Of a stretch of DNA of 58,802 bases, positions 8,894 to 17,729 are shown one piece after another. A program made the translations under genes and the position numbers. This stretch comes from Selenomonas ruminantium subsp. ruminantium ATCC 12561. Lineage in GTDB: Bacteria; Bacillota; Negativicutes; Selenomonadales; Selenomonadaceae. The DNA lies in assembly GCF_000424065.1 (NCBI RefSeq), contig NZ_AUJE01000026.1, positions 1-58,802 on the forward strand, given 5' to 3'. Each line of letters begins with the position of its first letter. The first letter of the stretch is position 1. Below the pieces are notes generated by a model, which was given only the letters and a program-made list of their open reading frames with translations, did no database searches and was not told where the DNA came from.

Positions 8894-10329
8894 AGTACGA
8901 AGCCGTCATTGGCCTGGAAATACATTGCGAATTAAAGACGAAAACCAAGATTTTCTGCGGTTGTGCCACGGAATTTGGTGCTGACCAGAACACCCATGTG
9001 TGCCCGGTTTGCCTGGGTATGCCCGGTGTACTGCCCACGGTAAATCAGCGTGTGGTGGAGTTCGGTATCAAGGCTGGCCTTGCCACGAACTGCGAAATCA
9101 ACAAGTACAGCAAGTTTGACCGCAAGAACTATTACTATCCTGACCTGCCGAAGAACTGGCAGACGTCCCAGTACGACCTGCCGATTGCTGAACATGGCTG
9201 GGTGGATATTGACGTGGAAGGCGAAAAGAAACGCATTCGCCTGACGCGTATCCATATGGAAGAAGATGCCGGCAAGCTCGTGCATTCCGGCACGACCATC
9301 AAGGATTCCGCGTCCAGTAACGTTGACTACAACCGTACCGGCGTGCCCCTCCTTGAAATCGTATCCGAACCGGATATGAGCTCGGCTGAAGAAGCCCGCG
9401 CTTATATGGAAAAAATCAAGGCCATCATGGAATACATCGATGTGTCCAATTGCCGCATGGAAGAAGGCAACCTGCGCGCCGACATCAACGTATCCCTGCG
9501 CCCGGTTGGCACGAAAGAACTCGGCACCCGTACCGAGATGAAGAACATCAACTCCTTCAAGAACCTCGAGGATGCCATCAATTACGAAATTGAGCGTCAG
9601 ACGGAAGTTCTCGAAGACGGCGGCCATATCGTGCAGGAAACCCGTACCTATGACCCGGCCCGCGGCATTACGCTGTCCATGCGCAGCAAGGAAAATGCCC
9701 ATGACTATCGCTACATGCCGGAACCGGACCTGCCGCCTATCGTGACCAGCGAGGAAACCATCGAAAAGTACCGCAGTGAGCTGCCGGAACTGCCCGATGC
9801 CCGCCGCGCACGTCTGGAAAAGGACTTCGGCCTGTCCGATTACGATGCTGGTATCATCACGAGCTCCCGCGCTATGGCAGAATACTTCGATGCTGTAGTG
9901 GCTACGGGCGCTGATGCCAAGCTGGCAGCCAACTGGATGATGGGCGATTTGGCCAAGAACCTCAACGAGGAAGGTCTCGACATCAGCAAATCACCGGTGG
10001 ACGCTCAGCGCCTCGGCGAAATGATTCAGCTTATCATGAAGGACACCATTTCCGGCAAGATTGCCAAGAAGGTCTTCAAGGAAATGTGGACGAATACCGA
10101 CAGCCCGGAAAAAATCGTCAAGGACAAGGGCCTTGTACAGATTACCGATACCAAAGCCATCGAAGGCATTGTGGACGAAGTTATCGCCAACAATCAGAAG
10201 GCTGTTGACGACTATAAGGGCGGCAACAAGAAAGCCATCGGCGCTCTCGTAGGTCAGGTTATGAAGGCCTCCAAAGGTAAAGCCAACCCGCAGATGGTCA
10301 ACAAACTGCTGGCGGAAAAGCTAAACTGA
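8890..10329 (+). CDS. gatB: Asp/Glu-tRNA amidotransferase subunit B
   Basis: The 479-aa subunit that binds and phosphorylates the misacylated tRNA. It begins with the GatB signature '[21 protein letters not shown]', contains the '[12 protein letters not shown]' zinc segment, '[17 protein letters not shown]' and '[12 protein letters not shown]', and ends with the helical YqeY-like tail ('[18 protein letters not shown]') that contacts tRNA. It is full length and overlaps gatA by 4 nt. It is the last gene of the operon, followed by a terminator. Confidence 0.97.
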   Translation: MKYEAVIGLEIHCELKTKTKIFCGCATEFGADQNTHVCPVCLGMPGVLPTVNQRVVEFGIKAGLATNCEINKYSKFDRKNYYYPDLPKNWQTSQYDLPIAEHGWVDIDVEGEKKRIRLTRIHMEEDAGKLVHSGTTIKDSASSNVDYNRTGVPLLEIVSEPDMSSAEEARAYMEKIKAIMEYIDVSNCRMEEGNLRADINVSLRPVGTKELGTRTEMKNINSFKNLEDAINYEIERQTEVLEDGGHIVQETRTYDPARGITLSMRSKENAHDYRYMPEPDLPPIVTSEETIEKYRSELPELPDARRARLEKDFGLSDYDAGIITSSRAMAEYFDAVVATGADAKLAANWMMGDLAKNLNEEGLDISKSPVDAQRLGEMIQLIMKDTISGKIAKKVFKEMWTNTDSPEKIVKDKGLVQITDTKAIEGIVDEVIANNQKAVDDYKGGNKKAIGALVGQVMKASKGKANPQMVNKLLAEKLN

Positions 10330-10375
10330 CAAATTTGATATAATAGGGGCTGTGAAATATCCCTTTTATAAACAG

Positions 10376-10411
10376 AAAGTGCGTTGACGTAAAATTTGTC
10401 AACGCACTTTT
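10376..10411 (+). terminator. Rho-independent terminator after gatB
   Basis: 13-bp perfect stem AAAGTGCGTTGAC (10376-10388) / GTCAACGCACTTT (10398-10410), then TT. A TGA-TATAAT extended -10 lies just upstream at 10336-10344, so a very short RNA could also be made here. Confidence 0.8.
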
Positions 10412-10540
10412 GGCAAATTGCAGTTTGTAGTTGCGTGCTTGAACGCAATTGGTTACAGATTTGTGGGGCGGAGGTGGGGATACTTCTTCGCCACTTCACT
10501 AAATGACCCGCCAGCAGTAGTGCGTACTATTTTAGTTACC

Positions 10541-10890
10541 TGCGCCGGGCAGGCCGGCGGCGCGTATATTCAGCTCAGTTTCCAGTAACAACGGTTTGCG
10601 GGCCAGCCTTCACTTCGTTCAGGCAGTCGTTCCGTCGGCGAATAAGCATCCCCGCCTCCACCCAAAGCTTCGTTTGTGTCTGCAGATATGTTCTGGCTGG
10701 AAGCTGCAATTACATCGATGTTCTTGTTACGGGAGCAACGGTTCGTGCTGATTGTCAATACCGTTTCTTGGGTTCACGGGGGAGTGCTTTTGCTGTGGGA
10801 GCGACAGTCTGAGCGTAAGCGAAGACCGGCCCGACGCAGGTAGTAACTAGAAAGCACGCTGAAAGACGCGCCGCTGGCCTGCCCGGCGCA
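10541..10890. repeat. inverted repeat A (arms 10541-10565 and 10866-10890)
   Basis: The 25-nt arms are reverse complements at 24 of 25 positions, core GCCGGGCAGGCC. Weaker pairing continues outside the arms (TTTAG on the left, TCAGC on the right). The arms are 300 bp apart. Confidence 0.85.
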
Positions 10891-10963
10891 TCCCGCTAAA
10901 TAGCTCTAACTTGACAGGGAGGGACGTTTAGCGGAAACAGCAAAAGTACTCCCCCGTGAACCC
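10770..10963. repeat. inverted repeat B (arms 10770-10796 and 10937-10963)
   Basis: The 27-nt arms are reverse complements at 26 of 27 positions, core TTCACGGGGGAGT. One arm lies inside inverted repeat A and the other outside it, so the pairings cross. Confidence 0.85.
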
Positions 10964-11049
10964 CTGACAACGTATGAACTGGATACCTTTATCACGAACT
11001 TGCCGACAAAACGCAATTTTACAGTCCCTATTTTTGAAAGGAGATTCCT

Positions 11050-11709
11050 ATGCAATATAAAGCCGCTATTTTTGACCTGGATGGCACATTGATTGACTCG
11101 TTGGCCGATTTGGCCGACAGTGCCAATGAGATGCTGGAAAGCTACGGCTATCCCACCCATGGTATCGACAAATATCGTTACTTTGTGGGCAATGGCTCCC
11201 GTAAGCTCATTGAACGCTGCCTGCCTGCTGACAAAGCCGCAGATTCGGCTTTTGTGGATGAGGCTTTGGCAAAATACAAAGAATGCTATGACCGCAATCT
11301 TACCCATAAGACCGATTGCTATGACGGTATTATGGATATGCTGCAGACCTTGCAGGCCAAGAATATCCCCTTGGGCATCTGCACCAATAAGCATCAGTCG
11401 GCAGCCGATATCATCGTGGCAAAATTATTTCCAAAAGATATGTTTGTGTCCGTTATCGGTGACTGCAAGGATTTGCCGCGCAAGCCTGACCCGCAAAAGG
11501 TTTTGTTGATTGCCGAAAAGATGGGCGTAAAGCCGGAAGAAGTTGCCTATTTTGGGGATACCAGCGTAGATATGGATACGGCAAAGAATGCCGGCATGTT
11601 GTCTGTCGGAGTAACCTGGGGATTCCGTCCCAAAGAAGAACTGGTAGAACATGGAGCTAAGGTGCTTTTGGATAAGCCAATGGATTTATTCAGCAAGGTA
11701 GAGTTCTGA
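11050..11709 (+). CDS. HAD-family phosphatase, phosphoglycolate phosphatase-like
   Basis: A 219-aa haloacid dehalogenase hydrolase with motif I DLDGT at residues 9-13 (nucleophile D9, acid D11), a helical cap ('DSLADLADSANEML'), motif II 'GICTNK', motif III lysine in 'LPRKPDPQKVL', and motif IV 'YFGDTSVDMDTAKNAG'. This is the Gph/PpaX pattern, which hydrolyses small phosphorylated metabolites such as 2-phosphoglycolate or pyrophosphate. The exact substrate is not readable from sequence. Ribosome site AAAGGAG, 6 nt before ATG. It stands alone between the repeat region and a strong terminator. Confidence 0.85.
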   Translation: MQYKAAIFDLDGTLIDSLADLADSANEMLESYGYPTHGIDKYRYFVGNGSRKLIERCLPADKAADSAFVDEALAKYKECYDRNLTHKTDCYDGIMDMLQTLQAKNIPLGICTNKHQSAADIIVAKLFPKDMFVSVIGDCKDLPRKPDPQKVLLIAEKMGVKPEEVAYFGDTSVDMDTAKNAGMLSVGVTWGFRPKEELVEHGAKVLLDKPMDLFSKVEF

Positions 11710-11724
11710 AAAAGAATATAGATT

Positions 11725-11780
11725 AAAGACCTCTTTGATACTGAAAAATGATATGATTTTTAGTATCAAAGAGGTCTTTT
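11725..11780 (+). terminator. Rho-independent terminator after HAD phosphatase
   Basis: An 18-bp stem (AAAGACCTCTTTGATACT at 11725-11742, paired with 11762-11779) around a 19-nt loop, ending in TTTT. The stem is long and nearly symmetrical, so it may work in both directions. Confidence 0.85.
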
Positions 11781-11814
11781 GCGTATAAAAATAAATTATA
11801 CAATCAAATAGATG

Positions 11815-11851
11815 TTGACAGATTATTATTCTCAATATATAATGATTATCG
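11815..11851 (+). promoter_or_regulatory. sigma-70 promoter with overlapping Fur box
   Basis: Consensus promoter TTGACA (11815-11820), 17-nt spacer, TATAAT (11838-11843). A Fur-type 7-1-7 palindrome, ATATAAT-G-ATTATCG (11837-11851), matches the consensus TGATAAT-N-ATTATCA at about 11 of 14 positions and covers the -10. Iron-bound Fur would block the uptake operon that follows. Confidence 0.8.
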
Positions 11852-11878
11852 CTACTAATCAATCATAAAAGAAAGGAA

Positions 11879-12910
11879 ATGAGTGTATTGCCTTTGGTTT
11901 ACTTGACTGCGGGGCTGGTCAGTATATTTTTTACGATTTTGTTTGCCATATCTGTGGGCGTGGTGGATATTCCTTTAGCGGAAGTGCTGGCGCTGCTGGG
12001 GGAACGCAGCGGGCTGATGAAAGGCATAACCATATCCTCAGCCCATCATGATATTCTGTGGGAATTGCGTTTGCCTCGGGTACTGCTGGCCGGTTTTGCC
12101 GGAGCGGGTTTGTCGCTATGTGGCATGGTCATGCAGGCCTTAGTACAAAATCCATTAGCTGAACCATATATTTTAGGTGTTGCCTCAGGGGCTTCACTAG
12201 GAGCAGTAGCCGTTATTTTGCTTGGCGGAACTGCGTTCCTGGCGGGGATAGGTGTTCCGTTGGGAGCCTTTTTGGGTGCTGTGGCCGCCACGGGCTTTGT
12301 TTTGGCATTAGCCGGCAAGGAGCGCAGTGCTTCGGCTGTACGATTGATTTTGGCGGGTGCGGTGGTCAGCGCGCTATTTTCTGCACTGGCGAATCTGGTC
12401 GTTTATCTGGCCAATGATGCAGAAGGGATGCGCAGTGCTGCGTTTTGGACGATGGGCTCACTGGCTGGTGCGCGTTGGGATAGCCTATGGCTGCCGGGAA
12501 TAGCTGTGCTTGTGGGAGCTGTTTTCTTTGCCTTGCGTCTGCGGGAGCTCAATGCCATGCTGCTCGGCGAGGAAACGGCAGTGACTTTGGGGGTGGACCT
12601 CATTGGGGCACGGCGCAGATATTTGGCCCTTACAGCCTTGCTTACGGGAATTATCGTTTCGGTTTGTGGGATATTTGGTTTTGTCGGCTTGATTATTCCC
12701 CATGCCGTGCGGGCAGTAGTGGGCTCTGACCATCGCCGGGTACTGCCGGGTGTGCTGATTGTGGGGGCGATATTTTTGATTTTGGCGGATGTGCTTTGCC
12801 GGGTACTGTTGCCCAGCGGTGATTTACCCATCGGAATTTTGACCGCGCTGGTTGGAGCACCGCTCTTTATGCGGCTGCTTTTTCGAACAGAGAATGGTCT
12901 GGGACGATGA
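11879..12910 (+). CDS. FecCD/BtuC-family ABC permease for iron chelate
   Basis: Inner-membrane permease (343 aa, about ten hydrophobic segments) of the siderophore/heme/cobalamin class. Signatures include 'LRLPRVLLAGFAGAGLSLCGMVMQ', 'NPLAEPYILGVASGASLG' and 'GIFGFVGLIIPHAVR', the last forming the coupling helix to the ATPase. The start is ATG 11879, but AGGA is only 2 nt upstream; an in-frame TTG at 11888 is better spaced and may be the true start. It is the first gene of the Fur-box operon and overlaps the ATPase start. Confidence 0.93.
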   Translation: MSVLPLVYLTAGLVSIFFTILFAISVGVVDIPLAEVLALLGERSGLMKGITISSAHHDILWELRLPRVLLAGFAGAGLSLCGMVMQALVQNPLAEPYILGVASGASLGAVAVILLGGTAFLAGIGVPLGAFLGAVAATGFVLALAGKERSASAVRLILAGAVVSALFSALANLVVYLANDAEGMRSAAFWTMGSLAGARWDSLWLPGIAVLVGAVFFALRLRELNAMLLGEETAVTLGVDLIGARRRYLALTALLTGIIVSVCGIFGFVGLIIPHAVRAVVGSDHRRVLPGVLIVGAIFLILADVLCRVLLPSGDLPIGILTALVGAPLFMRLLFRTENGLGR

Positions 12911-13698
12911 AAGGGGCGTTTATGCAGGATTTAGAAGTGAAGAACCTTTCCTTTTCCTTGGGGAAAAGGGCGATATTGCAGGATATATCCCTGTCTGTAA
13001 AACGGGGAGAATTTGTGGGCATTATTGGCCCAAACGGCAGTGGCAAGTCAACGCTGCTAAAAAATGTCTATCGTGTTTTACAGCCGCAAAAGGGAGATAT
13101 AGTTGTCTTGGGCAGGTACTTACAGGATATATCCTTGTCTGAATCAGCGCGTTTGCTGGCTGTGATGGGACAGTTTCATAAGGTTAATTTTGACTTTACC
13201 GTTGAGGATATGGTGATGATGGGGCGGATTCCCCATCAAGGCTCTAACGGCAGGATTTCTGCACAAGACAGGCAAGCGGTGGAACGCGCCTTGTCGCAGG
13301 CAGGTATAGAAAAATTGGCAAAGCGGCGATTTGCCGCATTGTCCGGTGGTGAGCAGCAGCGCGTAGTGCTCGCCAGAGCCTTGGCGCAGGAGCCGCGCCT
13401 GTTGCTTTTGGACGAGCCAACCAATCACCTGGATATACGTTACCAAATGCAGATTATGGAGATTGCGGCAGGTCTTGGTGTCGGTGTGCTGGCGGTATTG
13501 CATGATTTGAATTTGGCAGCGATGTACTGTCAGCGGCTCTATGTGCTCAAGGGCGGACGCTTGGCAGCTGCGGGCCGTCCTGTTGAAATATTGACTCCAA
13601 CGCTCATTCAGGATGTTTACGGCGTACAATGCGAGGTACTCAAAGGTCCTGAGGGACGTCCCGTTATCGTCTATGGACGGGGGAAGATGGCTGTATGA
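12907..13698 (+). CDS. ABC transporter ATPase for iron chelate (FecE/BtuD type)
   Basis: The 263-aa ATPase has Walker A GPNGSGKST, Q-loop 'VMGQFHKVNFDF', signature LSGGEQQR, Walker B LLLLDEPTNHLD, and the H-loop 'LHDLNLA'. It energises the adjacent permease. ATG 12907 overlaps the permease stop (ATGA); a second in-frame ATG at 12922 has AAGGGG upstream and may be the real start, giving 258 aa. Confidence 0.95.
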   Translation: MKGAFMQDLEVKNLSFSLGKRAILQDISLSVKRGEFVGIIGPNGSGKSTLLKNVYRVLQPQKGDIVVLGRYLQDISLSESARLLAVMGQFHKVNFDFTVEDMVMMGRIPHQGSNGRISAQDRQAVERALSQAGIEKLAKRRFAALSGGEQQRVVLARALAQEPRLLLLDEPTNHLDIRYQMQIMEIAAGLGVGVLAVLHDLNLAAMYCQRLYVLKGGRLAAAGRPVEILTPTLIQDVYGVQCEVLKGPEGRPVIVYGRGKMAV

Positions 13699-14669
13699 AG
13701 CTCGTACTTTTGATTATGGCCCTGACTTGTTCTACGTTGCTGTTCGGCTGTAGTAGAGATTCAGAAAATATAACCGATAAGCAATTTATACAAAATTATG
13801 ACGAGAATGGACATAGCCGGCGTACATTAATAAAGGGGATTCCTCAGCGTGTGCTTATTCTCTATCCCGGAGCCGCAGAGGCAATGTTGGAACTGGGATT
13901 GGATGCGCATATTGAGCAGACGATTGCCGCCTATGGCAGTGAACCGGAGCATCTGGTTACGCGCTTTGCGGCTTTGCCTAAGGTGCAGGCGGCATTTATA
14001 CCCGCGCAGGAAGAAGTATTTGCCTTGCAGCCTGACCTCATCATCGGCTGGGCACATAATTTTTCGCCTATGGAATTGGGAGCACCTCAAGGATGGCAGG
14101 AACATGGCATAGGCGCGTATATCGTTCCCGCGACAATTCCCCATGAACGGCCGACACTAGAAAATTCTGTTTATCCGTTTATCGAAGATTTGGGGACAAT
14201 CTTTGCTGTGGAGGAGCGGGCAGCTGATTATATTGCGGCTTGCCGTAAGCGTGAAGCTACAATAGCTGAATGCCTAAAAGAACGGGAGCGGGAAACAGCG
14301 ATTGTCTTGCAGGAGCATGGCAGAAGTTCCTATTCCCTTTATGATGCGGGTTATCTGATAAACGATGTGCTGGATAAGGCCGGGCTGGATAATCTGGTCA
14401 GCATGAAAACGGTCTTTGTGGGGCCCGAGAGAATACTCGCCTATGACCCGGATTATCTGGTGTATGTTTCGCTGCCGGGACCGGATGGGCAGGACCTTTC
14501 CGATGAGGAGGTTTGGGAGCAGGTAAAGAAAAATCGTGACCTGCAGCCGTTGCGGGCGGTACAGCAGGGACGTATCATCAACATTCCCTTTGCTGAGGTC
14601 AACAGTGGCAATGGACGCGCGTTGGATGCGCTATCCCGCCTGGCTGAGGGCAGGCTTAAACATAGATAA
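13695..14669 (+). CDS. iron-chelate ABC substrate-binding lipoprotein
   Basis: Periplasmic helical-backbone binding protein (324 aa, TroA/FecB fold). A lipoprotein signal peptide ends in lipobox LFGC, giving an acylated Cys at about residue 19. Later come 'RVLILYPGAAEAMLELGLDAHI' and 'ALQPDLIIGW', the usual first-lobe signatures, and a second lobe ending 'RIINIPFAEVNSGNGRALDALSRLAE'. It overlaps the ATPase gene by 4 nt. It should hand the chelate from the outer-membrane receptor to the permease. The ligand (siderophore, heme or corrinoid) cannot be told from sequence. Confidence 0.88.
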   Translation: MKLVLLIMALTCSTLLFGCSRDSENITDKQFIQNYDENGHSRRTLIKGIPQRVLILYPGAAEAMLELGLDAHIEQTIAAYGSEPEHLVTRFAALPKVQAAFIPAQEEVFALQPDLIIGWAHNFSPMELGAPQGWQEHGIGAYIVPATIPHERPTLENSVYPFIEDLGTIFAVEERAADYIAACRKREATIAECLKERERETAIVLQEHGRSSYSLYDAGYLINDVLDKAGLDNLVSMKTVFVGPERILAYDPDYLVYVSLPGPDGQDLSDEEVWEQVKKNRDLQPLRAVQQGRIINIPFAEVNSGNGRALDALSRLAEGRLKHR

Positions 14670-14696
14670 TAAATACAAGAGAGGATTTAGGACTTA

Positions 14697-16625
14697 ATGA
14701 AACAGTACAAGGAGCAAAAGATTTTGGCAGCTATGCTTTGTGGAGCACTGACTTTGAGTGGGGCAGAGTATGTTGCCGCTGCGGAAAATGCAGCAGAGGA
14801 TTTAGCCGTGGAGGAGTTCTCCCTGGATGATTATGTGGTAACGGCCAATCGCATGAAGGTGCGTTCGCAGGAAGTGGCAGCAGAGGTTACCGTGGTGACT
14901 GCTGAAGATTTGGCCAAGGGGAATTACACAACCGTAACCGATGCTTTGCGCGATAAGGGCATTAACGTCAAAACCAATACCACCGGCAGTTATGTGGAGC
15001 TTAATGGCGATAACCGCGTGCTGCTCATGGTGAATGGCCGGCGCACCAACTGGAACCACGGGCCGCTTATCAGCGGTGTCGATACCGGACTTATGGATTT
15101 GGATACCTTTCAGGTGGAAAATATCGAGCGTATCGAAGTGGTGCACGGCCCCAATTCCTCCCTGTATGGCAATGCGGCTATGGGAGGCGTAGTCAACATC
15201 ATCACCAAGCGGCCAGAGGCGGGCATGCATGTAAAGGTGCGCGGGGAAGTGGGCACACAGCAACAGCGGCGCGGTGCTCTGCGTGTGGAAGGCGGCGATG
15301 ACAGCGTAACCTATGCGCTTACGGTAAGCCGGGAAACGCGGGGAGATATCGAATACCGCTCACCGTCGAATGGCAATTTGTCTATTGCGGATACGGGCAT
15401 GCACAGAACGAGTAAAGCCCTGACGCTGGATAAAAAATTCACCAATGGCGATTTACTCAGCTTTGATTTTACCAATACAGAAGCCAATAAAAGCATGGCG
15501 GCTAATGTAAAGGACGCCAATACAGCTCAGCCAACCTATCCGAATGCCCGTGGACGGGAAACTGTACGCACTTATGCGTTGACCTATACTTGGGCAGCCA
15601 AAGTAGAAAACGGGCCGCAGGATTATTTTCGGATTTATCACAATCAGGAAACTTTAGACGGCAATTATGATGCATCCTTCAAAGATGATATGAAAGCCAT
15701 GGGGGCTGAGTATCAGAAAAACTGGCTGCTCAGCGATAAGCATACGCTAATCAGCGGCGTGTCCTTCCATCACGAGAATATACAGGAAGAAAATAACGGT
15801 AGCCTTGACCGCTCGGCCAATACGACTTCTCTTTATCTGGAGGATAACTGGCGTATGGGACGTGGCTGGTCACTGAATTTAGGCACCAGATGGGAAGACC
15901 ATAGCGACTTTGGCGCAGACTTTACTTCGCATATTGGTTTGAACAAAGAACTTTCGGCTGCCACGAGTGCCTTCGTTTCCTGGGGACAGGCGGTAAACAA
16001 TCCTACCTTGAAAATGCGTTATGCCAATACGCAGTGGTGGGCAGGCAATGAGAATTTGCAGCAGGAGAAGTCCCAAACGGTAACGACGGGCATAAAATCA
16101 AAACTATCCGCGAATACAGATGTGGATGCGACCTTCTATTACAGCAAAGTTAAAAATGCGCTGGATTGGATATATACGGATAAAACCCGTTACTACAATG
16201 TAGCGCAGGAGACACGGCGAGGGTTGGACCTCAACCTGCGCCATCATTTCTCACCGCAGTGGGCCGTACGGTTAGGCTATTCTTATGCACAGGTAAAGGA
16301 AAGCGACAATACCTGGCATTATCTGTACCGCAAAAACAATCAGCCCAATCGCTATATTTTTGGCGTAAGTTATAAGCAGGATAAATGGGAGGGCGATTTG
16401 ACCTTGCAGCATGTGGCTGGCAGGGTAGTAGGTGATAATGCCTTCCTGAAAAGCCGCTATACCACCTTGGATATGGTATTGAACTACCATTGCAATGATA
16501 AGACCAAGTTCTATATAAAAGGCTATAATCTGACCAATGAAAGTTACGAATCCATTGCAACCTGGTCTGGTTACTATATGGCACCGGGACGCAGCGTAAT
16601 CTTTGGCGTACAGCATGAATTTTAA
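14697..16625 (+). CDS. TonB-dependent outer-membrane receptor
   Basis: A 642-aa protein: signal peptide cleaved near 'AAAENA', a TonB box-like 'EEFSLDDYVVTANRM' at about residues 40-54, a plug domain ('VTVVTAEDLAKGNYTTVTDALRD', 'RIEVVHGPNSSLYGNAAMGGVVNIITKRP'), and a beta-barrel ending in the aromatic terminus 'VIFGVQHEF'. This is proof of an outer membrane in this lineage. The size is that of a colicin/heme/siderophore receptor. Ribosome site GAGG, 27 nt after the lipoprotein gene; it shares that operon. Confidence 0.95.
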   Translation: MKQYKEQKILAAMLCGALTLSGAEYVAAAENAAEDLAVEEFSLDDYVVTANRMKVRSQEVAAEVTVVTAEDLAKGNYTTVTDALRDKGINVKTNTTGSYVELNGDNRVLLMVNGRRTNWNHGPLISGVDTGLMDLDTFQVENIERIEVVHGPNSSLYGNAAMGGVVNIITKRPEAGMHVKVRGEVGTQQQRRGALRVEGGDDSVTYALTVSRETRGDIEYRSPSNGNLSIADTGMHRTSKALTLDKKFTNGDLLSFDFTNTEANKSMAANVKDANTAQPTYPNARGRETVRTYALTYTWAAKVENGPQDYFRIYHNQETLDGNYDASFKDDMKAMGAEYQKNWLLSDKHTLISGVSFHHENIQEENNGSLDRSANTTSLYLEDNWRMGRGWSLNLGTRWEDHSDFGADFTSHIGLNKELSAATSAFVSWGQAVNNPTLKMRYANTQWWAGNENLQQEKSQTVTTGIKSKLSANTDVDATFYYSKVKNALDWIYTDKTRYYNVAQETRRGLDLNLRHHFSPQWAVRLGYSYAQVKESDNTWHYLYRKNNQPNRYIFGVSYKQDKWEGDLTLQHVAGRVVGDNAFLKSRYTTLDMVLNYHCNDKTKFYIKGYNLTNESYESIATWSGYYMAPGRSVIFGVQHEF

Positions 16626-16641
16626 GGAAGAAATGTGAGGA

Positions 16642-17313
16642 ATGAATATGGATTATATGGTTACGGGCGTAGAATTTTTTCAAAAGGGCGGCGCAGTTAT
16701 GTATGTACTGCTGCTTTGCTCCATGTTTGTAGTGGCCATTGGCATTGAGCGCGCCCTGCATTTTAACCGCATGGATTCCGGGCGGGATTTTGCGCGAGTT
16801 TTTTATGAGCAGGTTACTGCCGGCCAGTATGGGGAAGCTGCAGCTTTACTGCAAAATGCCCCTGGCGTTCTGGCGAAAATCATCATCGCCGCAGTGCAGA
16901 AGGAAAATCGGGAGCAAGCCGCCCATTATATGGAACTGCAATCCGGCATCGCTCTGTCCAGAATGCGTCAGCGGTTGTATTATCTTAGCGTGATTGTCAC
17001 TATGGCACCGCTTTTAGGGCTGCTGGGCACCATCAGCGGCATGATTTCGTCCTTTAGCGTGTTCAATGTCGCATCCGGGCAGGCAACGGCCATCACAGGA
17101 GGTGTGGGGGAAGCCCTTATCGCTACGGCGATGGGGCTTTGCGTGGCGATTGCAGCGCTCACGGTACATGCATATTTCTCGCAGCGTCTGGAAAGTATCA
17201 TTACGGATATGGAACAGTGTTTCTCGCTGGTTGAAGAGCATCTTGTTCGTCTGCATGAAGGTGCTGAGCATGCAGCTGCGGGACAGCTGGTCATGGAAGG
17301 CGGTACGCTATGA
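16642..17313 (+). CDS. exbB: ExbB/TolQ-family proton-channel protein
   Basis: Inner-membrane motor subunit (223 aa) with three membrane helices: near the N-terminus ('AVMYVLLLCSMFVVAIGIER'), then 'MAPLLGLLGTISGMISSF' and 'ITGGVGEALIATAMGLCVAI' in the second half. These are the MotA/TolQ/ExbB signatures. Two starts are possible (ATG 16642 or 16648) behind TGAGG. It forms the proton-driven energiser with ExbD and TonB, encoded next. Confidence 0.93.
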   Translation: MNMDYMVTGVEFFQKGGAVMYVLLLCSMFVVAIGIERALHFNRMDSGRDFARVFYEQVTAGQYGEAAALLQNAPGVLAKIIIAAVQKENREQAAHYMELQSGIALSRMRQRLYYLSVIVTMAPLLGLLGTISGMISSFSVFNVASGQATAITGGVGEALIATAMGLCVAIAALTVHAYFSQRLESIITDMEQCFSLVEEHLVRLHEGAEHAAAGQLVMEGGTL

Positions 17314-17729
17314 GACTGCGGGACAGAAAGGCCTTTGCCCGGCCGGAAGTCATGATTATCCCCATGATTGATATTATGTTTTTTCTGTTGGTGTTCTTTA
17401 TGATGAGTACGCTTTATATGGTGAATATCAAAACGGTGGATGTGAATATGCCCAAAGCGCAGACTGCTGAAACGCAGATGAATGTAAATTATCTGGTTAC
17501 CTTAAAGGCAGATGGTTCTTTGTGGCTGGAAGACCAGCCCATTGCTGAAGATGACCTCTTGGCGCGGGCCAAGCAGGAATATAAGCGCAATCCGCGCTTT
17601 GCTGTGGTCGTGAGAGCTGACCAGGGGATGGACTATGGTATGGTGATTGGCCTGTTGGATAAACTGCGCGGTGCGGGGATTGCCCGCTTTGGCCTGGCTG
17701 CCGAGACAGGTGCTGCTCATGATGAATGA
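17310..17729 (+). CDS. exbD: ExbD/TolR-family biopolymer transport protein
   Basis: A 139-aa protein with one N-terminal membrane helix, 'MIIPMIDIMFFLLVFFMM', including the conserved membrane Asp (D in 'PMIDIMF') that carries protons, and a periplasmic domain ending 'RFGLAAETGA'. It overlaps exbB (ATGA) and its stop is overlapped by the tonB start, so the trio is translationally coupled. Confidence 0.94.
   Translation: MRLRDRKAFARPEVMIIPMIDIMFFLLVFFMMSTLYMVNIKTVDVNMPKAQTAETQMNVNYLVTLKADGSLWLEDQPIAEDDLLARAKQEYKRNPRFAVVVRADQGMDYGMVIGLLDKLRGAGIARFGLAAETGAAHDE

Larger units (their letters stand above)
10412..11040. other. gene-free region rich in inverted repeats
   Basis: No credible coding sequence was found between the gatB terminator and the HAD phosphatase. 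The frames open here have no ribosome site and low-complexity, Arg/Ser-rich products. The stretch is visibly GC-richer than average and carries interlocking inverted repeats (annotated separately), plus a weaker imperfect pair at 10464-10482 / 10646-10664. It resembles a decayed or non-autonomous mobile element, or a structured RNA. Confidence 0.5.

Noticed and set aside
10570-10758. 62-residue minus-strand frame in the repeat region
   Set aside because: No ribosome site, low-complexity product, and it lies across the inverted-repeat region; treated as chance.
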